This document shows positions 19,710 through 25,440 of a stretch of 25,440 nucleotides of DNA, one piece after another. Source of the DNA: a virus; IMG/VR virus record IMGVR_UViG_3300023179_000468, positions 1-25,440 of that record. One strand, 5' to 3'. The notes beneath the pieces are model-generated. The model was not told where the DNA came from, did not search any database, and worked only from the letters and a program-made list of their open reading frames with translations. Position 1 is the first letter of the stretch, and each line of letters opens with the position of its first letter. The translations under genes and the position numbers were made by a program.

Positions 19710-20309
19710 TTATTTATTTCTTAATCTTTGTATAACTTCAATAACATGTTTTTCATATTCTTTATTTGTTGAAAAGTTATCTAAAGTTTTTGCCATTAAA
19801 ATAGGATCTTTATTTAATGTAATTTCCCTAACTTTTCTAAATTCTGAATACGCTCTTTTTGTATTTAGAATTTCTATGTAATATCTAACAGATTCGCATT
19901 TGTTTTTAAAGACCCTGACACGCCATTCTATATGATCTGGTTGTTTATATGGCAACATTCCTTCTTTTGACCATACCCGTATACCAAACAGATTATGCCC
20001 TTCTCGTGCAAACCGAGATGTTCCATAGTTAGATTCAACGATTGCCTGTGCTATTATTAGTTCTGAGTTTACTCTTTGTCGTTTCGGGATATTGAAATTT
20101 AGATAATTGATACAGTTATTAAGGGAGGAGATGAATTCTTTGTTGTTTGAGTACTCAAACCTCGGGACACCAAACCCAAGTTTTATGGCCCAGTTAACGG
20201 TTTCCGTCTGGACCTTCCTCTTGGCGGCTGGATTTGGAAAGAATGTACCTAATACAAATGCTAGTAGAGCTACTATCAAATATTTTATTACTATACTCTT
20301 TATTGTCAT
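19710..20309 (-). CDS. Membrane-anchored glucosaminidase (Bax/FlgJ-like), 199 aa
   Basis: I start at ATG 20309, giving MTIKSIVIKYLIVALLAFVL, a signal-anchor helix. A TTG 33 nt upstream is less likely. The catalytic region has LIIAQAIVESNYGTSRFARE (conserved Glu) and GHNLFGIRVWS, then ILMAKTLDNFSTNKEYEKH, as in the Bax/mannosyl-glycoprotein endo-beta-N-acetylglucosaminidase family that cuts peptidoglycan glycan strands. The N-terminal anchor suggests a signal-arrest-release type or periplasmic lysin. With the M15 gene broken, it may be the functional endolysin. Two plus-strand frames opposite are shadows. Confidence 0.8.
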   Translation of the reverse strand: MTIKSIVIKYLIVALLAFVLGTFFPNPAAKRKVQTETVNWAIKLGFGVPRFEYSNNKEFISSLNNCINYLNFNIPKRQRVNSELIIAQAIVESNYGTSRFAREGHNLFGIRVWSKEGMLPYKQPDHIEWRVRVFKNKCESVRYYIEILNTKRAYSEFRKVREITLNKDPILMAKTLDNFSTNKEYEKHVIEVIQRLRNK

Positions 20310-20362
20310 GGCATTTACAATGTTGGGATAAGCAGCATCCAACTGCTAGGTTGTTGATACAA

Positions 20363-21022
20363 TCAGTCTTTTTTGACTTCATTAACTTGGTAAAACATAT
20401 TGTCCGTATCCTCTGTTAACCAGTTTTTGTTTTCCACATTCCATTTACTAGTTTGTACTTTATAATCTGGCCAATGTGATGCAGTAGTAAAACTAGGCAC
20501 ATTCCAAAGAATGCGATTGTTAGGCATGATAGCGTAATTACCGTTATCAAGAGCCAGAACATGCCCACACTTATGTTCTTGAGGGATTTCAGAATGTTCT
20601 GTGTCCAATATATTACTTTCTGGATGCGCCCAGTCAATAGTAAATAAATATTCACCATGATAAAATTTCTTTGATTTACCTATGTATTTGCATCTTTGAC
20701 CTTTTAAAAAATCAAAAACAGTAACACTAGGATAATAACTAAATGAATTCCATAACTGAAGATCTTCGAGATCTTGATGTTCCATTTCTCCTTGATGCAA
20801 AGCAGAGCTTCTTCTGTTTTGAACAAATGCAGAGATAGGGAGTCTCCAATATATTGCACCGTTTGTAAGTAGCGCATGAAATAAGAGTGCACGACCGCTA
20901 ATACTCCCCAAACCAAATACCACACAGTCTTCAGTTTCGCCTTGATGTTTTCGTAAGTCATATAAATATTCTCTCCTTATCTTACAATAAATTGGTGGTA
21001 TATTTGCATTTAAATATGCCAT
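20363..21022 (-). CDS. Hypothetical replication-region protein, 219 aa
   Basis: I start at ATG 21022 (MAYLNANIPPIYCKIRREYL), two bases after the polA stop. A TTG 6 nt upstream is unlikely. The protein is soluble with many aromatics: CVVFGLGSISGRALLFHALL, GAIYWRLPISAFVQ, FYHGEYLFTIDWAHPESN, HKCGHVLALDNGNYAIMPNN. I recall similar proteins next to DNA polymerase in marine phages but know no function. The ordered loops and the C-terminal W-P-D-Y-K segment suggest an enzyme or scaffold. Two other minus frames inside (20416-20658, 20704-20961) are shadows. Confidence 0.65.
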   Translation of the reverse strand: MAYLNANIPPIYCKIRREYLYDLRKHQGETEDCVVFGLGSISGRALLFHALLTNGAIYWRLPISAFVQNRRSSALHQGEMEHQDLEDLQLWNSFSYYPSVTVFDFLKGQRCKYIGKSKKFYHGEYLFTIDWAHPESNILDTEHSEIPQEHKCGHVLALDNGNYAIMPNNRILWNVPSFTTASHWPDYKVQTSKWNVENKNWLTEDTDNMFYQVNEVKKD

Positions 21023-21024
21023 AA

Positions 21025-22884
21025 TCAATCATAAATATCTCCCCATGTTTCGCCGCTTTCATAATCAACTTTGTTAGGGATTGCCAAAGTTACAGCGTTC
21101 TCCATTATTTCAACAATCTTTTTTGCATGATTGTCATCTATAACAGAAATATCTAATTCATCATGTATTTGAATGTGTGGAATAATTCCTTCATTATATA
21201 AATCTAACATTGCTTTCTTTGTCATGTCGGCTGCTGATCCTTGTATTAATTTATTTAATGCTTTGTAAGTCATTGCTCTTCTAATTCTACCACGTCCGTA
21301 AGTTCTTTCAGCTTCTTCAAATGACATTGCAGTGTGCATTCCAAATGTAGCAGGTTCCCATTTATTAAATCTACAACGACGACCAAGTAATGTTCCAATT
21401 GATCCTGATGTTTGTGCAAATTGAGATGTCTTATTCATTAATTCTTTTACAAATGGAACGTTTTTATGATATTGATTAAATAATACTTCAGCTTCTTCTT
21501 TTGTACTCAATCCAAGTTCAGCTTGTAATTTTGCTTTACCCATTCCATAAAATAATCCAAGGTTAATTGTTTTTGCTTGATCTCTAGATATACCTGCCAT
21601 ATCAGCAACAGTTTTGTGGAAGTCTACTTTGTTGTCTTTAAATTTTTCTACGATATCTGTAACAGAATCATCAAAACAAATTGGCTCAGTTGTTGCTGCA
21701 TAATGTACAACAAGTCTTGGTTCTTGTTGTGAATAGTCAAAACATCCCCATTTATGATTAACTTCTGGCAAAAATAAACTTCTTATCATAGGTCCTAGAT
21801 CCTTGTTTCTCGCTGGGATTTGTTGGAGATTAGGATTAGCATATGAAAATCTACCAGTAACTGTACCACCTTGATCGGATCTTATTGGATTAATATCAGC
21901 ATGAATTCTACCTTTATGAGTAAATCTTAATATTGAATCAATAAATGTTGAATGAGCTTTATTTAATTCTCTTGCTTTTGCAATCTTTTGAACAAGTGGA
22001 TGTTTATGTTCTTGTAAAAAGTTTTTAGTAAATGAAGGTTCATTTGCTTTTTCTGTTCTATCGTAATGTAATTTTAAATGATCAAACATTTTAGCAATAC
22101 TTCTTGCTGCCATGATTTGCACATCTAATCCTGTTTCTTTTTTAACTTCTAATAATAAATTCTGTTCTTTTAATACAAGTTCTTTTTTTAATTTATCAGC
22201 TCTTTCTATATCTATTCTTACTCCATTAAATTTCATATCAATAAGACATGGAAATAATTGAGTTTCTAAATCAAATACATTTTGTAAATTTTGTTTTTGT
22301 ATTTCACGAGATAAAACTTTAAATAATTCTAATGTTAATTGCGCATCTTTTTCTGCATAAGATCCAACATATAATGCAGGAAGTTTATACATTTCAGACT
22401 TAGGATCTATTCCCCAAGACTGAGCTGCTTCTGTTAATGCTTTCTCATCTTTAACATCACCAAGAAATTCATATGAAATACTATTTAATGTATAAGACAA
22501 TCTATTTTCATCAATTAATGATGCCATCACCATTGTATCTACAATATGTCCATTGATTTTGATTCCCGCTGCTCGAAGCCAGCAAACGTCATACATTGCA
22601 TTGTGAAATATTTTTACATTATCTGCAGCACAAATAGATTTAATCCAACTCATGACTTTGTCATGTTCTAAATTACCACCACCTTCATGAGCAATCGGAT
22701 AATAACCTGACCATCCATCTACAGCTACTGCAATACCCACAATGTTTCCATTACCAATAATCGCACCTGAACCTTTTGATTTAAGATCTGGATCTTTAGT
22801 TTCTAAATCTATTGCAATATATTTATATCCTTTTAAATCAGGATAATTGTCTGGACAAATCCATTCTTTCTGAGCTTCAAACAT
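21025..22884 (-). CDS. polA: DNA polymerase A with 3'-5' exonuclease, 619 aa
   Basis: The N-terminal proofreading domain shows all exonuclease motifs: YIAIDLETKDPDL (Exo I), KIFHNAMYDVCWLRAAG (Exo II), VGSYAEKDAQLTLELF (Exo III). The polymerase domain shows FDYSQQEPRLVVHYA (motif A), RDQAKTINLGLFYGMG (motif B) and IPHIQIHDELDIS (motif C). No 5'-3' exonuclease domain is present, as usual in phages. Motif B has Leu at the position equivalent to E. coli Pol I Phe762. Two 7-bp periodic GC-rich patches lie in conserved segments: ARNKDLGPM (21786-21813) and CWLRAAGIK (22556-22583). The ATG directly follows the stop of a 23-residue microprotein. Confidence 0.95.
   Translation of the reverse strand: MFEAQKEWICPDNYPDLKGYKYIAIDLETKDPDLKSKGSGAIIGNGNIVGIAVAVDGWSGYYPIAHEGGGNLEHDKVMSWIKSICAADNVKIFHNAMYDVCWLRAAGIKINGHIVDTMVMASLIDENRLSYTLNSISYEFLGDVKDEKALTEAAQSWGIDPKSEMYKLPALYVGSYAEKDAQLTLELFKVLSREIQKQNLQNVFDLETQLFPCLIDMKFNGVRIDIERADKLKKELVLKEQNLLLEVKKETGLDVQIMAARSIAKMFDHLKLHYDRTEKANEPSFTKNFLQEHKHPLVQKIAKARELNKAHSTFIDSILRFTHKGRIHADINPIRSDQGGTVTGRFSYANPNLQQIPARNKDLGPMIRSLFLPEVNHKWGCFDYSQQEPRLVVHYAATTEPICFDDSVTDIVEKFKDNKVDFHKTVADMAGISRDQAKTINLGLFYGMGKAKLQAELGLSTKEEAEVLFNQYHKNVPFVKELMNKTSQFAQTSGSIGTLLGRRCRFNKWEPATFGMHTAMSFEEAERTYGRGRIRRAMTYKALNKLIQGSAADMTKKAMLDLYNEGIIPHIQIHDELDISVIDDNHAKKIVEIMENAVTLAIPNKVDYESGETWGDIYD
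21786..21813 (-). repeat. Cryptic heptamer patch 1 in polA (4 units)
   Basis: GCGAGAA and ACAAGGA, then TCTAGGA and CCTATGA, in exact 7-bp phase, code ARNKDLGPM. Three units have C2, A4 and G5; the fourth keeps C2 and A4. Confidence 0.6.
22556..22583 (-). repeat. Cryptic heptamer patch 2 in polA (4 units)
   Basis: GCTGGCT and TCGAGCA, then GCGGGAA and TCAAAAT, code CWLRAAGIK. The last three units match the M15 patch (19285-19305) at 19 of 21 positions although the reading frames differ. Confidence 0.65.
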
Positions 22885-22956
22885 TTATATTAATACCATA
22901 ATTAAAAAACAATATACACATAACACTGTGAATAAACCTAAATCAAATATTGCCAT
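22885..22956 (-). CDS. Single-TM microprotein, 23 aa
   Basis: The frame starts at ATG 22954-22956 (MAIFDLG) with a hydrophobic LFTVLCVYCFLIMVLI. Its TAA is directly followed by the polA ATG, so its translation may drive polA. It follows the DUF3310 gene after 4 nt. Confidence 0.5.
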   Translation of the reverse strand: MAIFDLGLFTVLCVYCFLIMVLI

Positions 22957-22960
22957 TCTT

Positions 22961-23182
22961 TTACCTTTCATCTTTATAGTCTCTTTCTATAATCATTTGT
23001 ATGTAGTGAATTGCTTTTAGCAAATCCTCTTTCTTTCCTTTATCCTGGTGTCTGCAAATATATTTTATTGCATTACCTTCTGCGAATAATATCTTATTTT
23101 CATTTATAAATCTAGAAGGCTGTATTTTATATTTTTTATAATGTTTTCCTCCGACTTGTTTCCAAAATACTGAGTTTGTCAT
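22961..23182 (-). CDS. DUF3310 (SaV-like) protein, 73 aa
   Basis: The signature is plain: VGGKHYKKYKIQPSRFI, NKILFAEGNAIKYICRHQDK and KKEDLLKAIHYIQMII. DUF3310 proteins are short phage proteins, sometimes labelled nucleotide kinase-like without proof, and usually lie among replication genes as here. The start overlaps the helicase stop (ATGA), indicating coupled translation. Confidence 0.85.
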   Translation of the reverse strand: MTNSVFWKQVGGKHYKKYKIQPSRFINENKILFAEGNAIKYICRHQDKGKKEDLLKAIHYIQMIIERDYKDER

Positions 23183-24717
23183 AGTATAGGTTCTCCTGGT
23201 ATATAGTTATAAAAATCATCCATATCTGATTGCATGATATAAAGATTTTCTTTTGCACGTGTTACACCCACAAAAAACAATCTGTGTTCTGGATCAGGTT
23301 TTTTTAATGCGGCTTCATATATAATCTTTTCCATTCCTGTAAATAAGACTACATTTTCGCATTCTTCACCTTTGACACCATGTATTGTGGATACTTTAAT
23401 TCTTGCTGGTTTAAATAAATCATCACCATTTTCTAATAATGCTTTCATATATAATTTTGAATCTTGTCTTATTTGTAATTGTTCCCAGCTTCCCGTCACT
23501 CGCAACCCGTGATTCATCATCAGATCATCAAGATCTACATAGTCTACGACGTCCAAAGATTTACCTCCTGAAAAATTTTCTTTAATTAAACCTGCCTTAA
23601 CTGTTAAATATTTATAAATTTTTTTAGCTTCTTCTGCTCCGACAGTTGCACCCTGATTTAATCTTACCCAAACTCTATATGCTTCCAATAATTTATTTGG
23701 CAGTAAGTCATTGATTTTACTATCAAATCTAAGGTTTAAAGATATTAAATATTCTTTGATTGGATCTAACATTTTATTAGTTCTAGCTATAATCATCCAT
23801 TCATCTTTACTAAAATCTAAATTTTCTATTGATTCGTTATGATAAACTTTTCCTTCTGCATCTCTTGGTAACCATGCTTTAATCATTCTATTTTCTATAT
23901 TGTCTAATATGCTTAAGGCCACTTTATGTACAACTCTTGGAACCCTTCTTGATTCTATTCTAGGATCCATCTCACCTTTTAAATTTATAAATATATTTTC
24001 ATCAGCGCCTTGGAACGTATAGATAGTTTGATCGTCATCCCCTGCAATGTATGATCGCTCACATTTTGATTCAATGTAATTGAACATATCCCATTGCAGA
24101 GGATTCAGATCCTGCGCTTCATCAAGAAAGACAGCGTCGAGAGAGGGACACTTATCTTTCTCAATAAACTGTTTAATCATATCAGAGAATTCAATCATAT
24201 TTGTTTGTTCTTTGTATGATTTTAAATCTGCTTCAATTTGTTCTGTTAAATATATTTCAACAGAATATTGTTTATCTAATTCATGAGCTGCATCAAGTAT
24301 TGAAAGTTTTTTAGCTCTTGCATACTCAATAATTTTCATATGATCATTTTTATATTGAGGAAATCCAAATTCATTAGTTTCATAATCAAAACTTAAATCT
24401 TTACATATTTGTGAAAAATTTTTAAATGCATTCCATTTATCACCTATTAATAATTGTAAATTAGTATCTATATTTAATTGTCTTGTTCCTAGTGTGTGCA
24501 TAGTGGATACGTATGGAAAATCTTTTTTAATATCTAATCTTGGAAATACTAATTGAATTCTTTTTTTAGATTCTACATCTGCGGCATTACTAAAAGTAAT
24601 GTATGCAATTTTTTTAGTAGAAGTTTTATATTCTTCAACTTCTTTTACTAAATATTTATTTATTAAATGATATGTTTTACCGGTTCCTGGAGGACCTGGT
24701 ATTATTATTCTTTTCAT
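23179..24717 (-). CDS. SF1A DNA helicase, UvrD/Rep-like, 512 aa
   Basis: All core motifs are present in order: IIIPGPPGTGKTYHL (Walker A, motif I), KKIAYITFSNAA (Ia), AVFLDEAQDLNPLQW (motif II), YIAGDDDQTIYTFQGAD (motif III), WMIIARTNKMLDPI (IV), VSTIHGVKGEECENVVLF (V) and HRLFFVGVTRAKENLYIM (VI). At 512 residues it is shorter than cellular UvrD, lacking large 1B/2B insertions. It would unwind DNA 3'-5' in replication or recombination. The residues around GLRVTGSWEQ are coded by a heptamer patch at 23483-23510. It overlaps the upstream gene's stop (ATGA). Confidence 0.92.
   Translation of the reverse strand: MKRIIIPGPPGTGKTYHLINKYLVKEVEEYKTSTKKIAYITFSNAADVESKKRIQLVFPRLDIKKDFPYVSTMHTLGTRQLNIDTNLQLLIGDKWNAFKNFSQICKDLSFDYETNEFGFPQYKNDHMKIIEYARAKKLSILDAAHELDKQYSVEIYLTEQIEADLKSYKEQTNMIEFSDMIKQFIEKDKCPSLDAVFLDEAQDLNPLQWDMFNYIESKCERSYIAGDDDQTIYTFQGADENIFINLKGEMDPRIESRRVPRVVHKVALSILDNIENRMIKAWLPRDAEGKVYHNESIENLDFSKDEWMIIARTNKMLDPIKEYLISLNLRFDSKINDLLPNKLLEAYRVWVRLNQGATVGAEEAKKIYKYLTVKAGLIKENFSGGKSLDVVDYVDLDDLMMNHGLRVTGSWEQLQIRQDSKLYMKALLENGDDLFKPARIKVSTIHGVKGEECENVVLFTGMEKIIYEAALKKPDPEHRLFFVGVTRAKENLYIMQSDMDDFYNYIPGEPIL
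23483..23510 (-). repeat. Cryptic heptamer patch in the helicase gene (4 units)
   Basis: ACGGGTT and GCGAGTG, then ACGGGAA and GCTGGGA, all with C2 and G5 in 7-bp phase, code GLRVTGSWE. The patch is strikingly GC-rich against AT-rich flanks. Confidence 0.6.
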
Positions 24718-25440
24718 TTAAATGCAGGATCCTTCATCTTATTAATTCTAATAGTAGGTTTATTAGGTTTATCTATTTTTTCATTTGGTATTACCACTGC
24801 TCTCGTAGTACTTTTTTCAATTCTTATTGTTTTTTCTTCAGCTTCAAATAAAGTTTTTAATAATGTAAATGTTTTTTCTTTACTTCTTGACCAAGATTGT
24901 ATTTTTTTTACATGAGCCCAAAAAGAATTCCATTTTATATAAGTATTTTTTTCACCTATGTACGGAGTTCCTTTTGCAACATCTTCTAATGATTTACCAT
25001 TAGATTTATGAATATAGTTATGAACTATATCTTTTATTTGAGTTTCAAGTTTTAATGAATCTGGAGCTTCTAATAATTCTAATTTTGAAAATAGTTTGGC
25101 TAATTGTTTTCTCCATATTATTTTTCCAACAGGAAGTAAGGGTAATGATATTTGATTCATACATGCTACAGAAAGTTTTTCATAATCATGTAAAGTAACA
25201 TCATCTAATTCAACCGTTTCTCCATCTATAGTTAAAAAATATATTGGAGGATCAGATAAATATTTACTTAACCCAGTTATTTCAGGACCTGGAATATCTT
25301 CTCCAACACCAAATTCTTTTTTAGAACATGTTTTAGCATTACAGAAATTAACTATTGGAGCATCTTTACATTTATATTTGTAATCATGTTTACCAACAGA
25401 AGCTATTTTTTTTAAAATTATCTCATGACTTAATGGAGGA
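24714..25440 (-). CDS. Replication protein with Cys motif, possibly primase-like (partial, N-terminus off the right edge)
   Basis: The frame is open from 25440 to TGA 24714-24716, giving 241 visible residues, so the ATG at 25160 is internal rather than the true start. Near the visible N-terminus are Cys in KYKCKDAPIVNFCNAKTC, then KKEFGVGEDIPGPEITGL and LSDPPIYFLTIDGETVELDD. The C-X14-C-X4-C pattern followed by a G-V-G-E turn resembles the zinc part of phage or plasmid primase-type replication proteins. The C-terminal 150 residues are helical and basic. Position directly upstream of helicase and polymerase supports a replication role. The family assignment is tentative. Confidence 0.55.
   Translation of the reverse strand, partial: PPLSHEIILKKIASVGKHDYKYKCKDAPIVNFCNAKTCSKKEFGVGEDIPGPEITGLSKYLSDPPIYFLTIDGETVELDDVTLHDYEKLSVACMNQISLPLLPVGKIIWRKQLAKLFSKLELLEAPDSLKLETQIKDIVHNYIHKSNGKSLEDVAKGTPYIGEKNTYIKWNSFWAHVKKIQSWSRSKEKTFTLLKTLFEAEEKTIRIEKSTTRAVVIPNEKIDKPNKPTIRINKMKDPAFK

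Noticed and set aside
20107-20419. Plus- and minus-strand frames overlapping the glucosaminidase
   Set aside because: Shadows of the Bax-like coding frame; compositions are not protein-like and starts lie inside genes.
24667-24915. Hydrophobic plus-strand frame at the helicase start
   Set aside because: Antisense of Lys/Glu-rich coding sequence commonly gives false hydrophobic frames; no ribosome-binding site.

Overview
The window is an AT-rich stretch of a tailed double-stranded DNA phage genome (Caudoviricetes) that is open at both ends. Evidence: a large terminase with its nuclease motifs, a P22/podovirus-like portal, a 3-TM holin of the gene-transfer-agent type, a family A DNA polymerase, an SF1 helicase, two peptidoglycan hydrolases, and very dense packing with stop/start overlaps. 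The low GC, GTA-type holin, Gp88 protein and repeated GGR-x-x-F motifs in the structural proteins resemble phages of streamlined marine Alphaproteobacteria (SAR11-like hosts). The host is an inference, not shown by the sequence. No capsid, tail tube, integrase, tRNA or CRISPR was found.

Layout, read in the main (minus strand) direction from right to left. 25440-20363 is replication: the open end of a Cys-containing, possibly primase-like protein, a UvrD/Rep-like helicase, a DUF3310 protein, DNA polymerase A and an unknown protein. 20309-18497 holds a membrane-anchored glucosaminidase, a frameshifted M15 peptidase and small zinc-ribbon, basic and ribbon-helix-helix proteins. 18513-15380 is a string of very small genes with an FkbM methyltransferase, an HNH nuclease, a PD-(D/E)XK protein and a RecB-like exonuclease. 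15379-13533 has an operator-rich gap, hypotheticals and a VRR-NUC-like nuclease, interrupted by a plus-strand small-terminase-like gene. 12295-13552 is a plus-strand operon ending in a Gp88 gene. 12209-10357 is a leftward early-type cluster of hypotheticals. 10136-1 is packaging and virion: terminase, three large proteins of unknown function, portal, a small protein and holin.

Expression signals are unusually clear. Consensus sigma70-like promoters (TTGACA plus TATAAT/TATATA) occur at 11236-11264, at a divergent pair at 12245-12283, at 12774-12801 and at 18692-18720. Three of these sites share an exact 13-mer, GGATTATATAGGA. Four minus-strand genes carry nearly the same leader (AACTAACA..AAAGGTATAA) just before the start codon.

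The strongest unexplained structure is a family of 7-bp periodic patches of pattern N-C-N-N-G-N-N (mostly NC[A/G/T][A/G]GNN). It forms overt tandem arrays around the Gp88 gene. It is also hidden inside conserved coding segments of terminase, exonuclease, M15 peptidase, DNA polymerase (twice), helicase and a hypothetical gene. One 21-bp stretch is 19/21 identical between the M15 gene and polA although the two genes read it in different frames, so the signal looks DNA-level rather than protein-level. Other notable points are five membrane-type microproteins of 21-29 residues wedged between genes, and a DNA polymerase with leucine at the position equivalent to E. coli Pol I Phe762.
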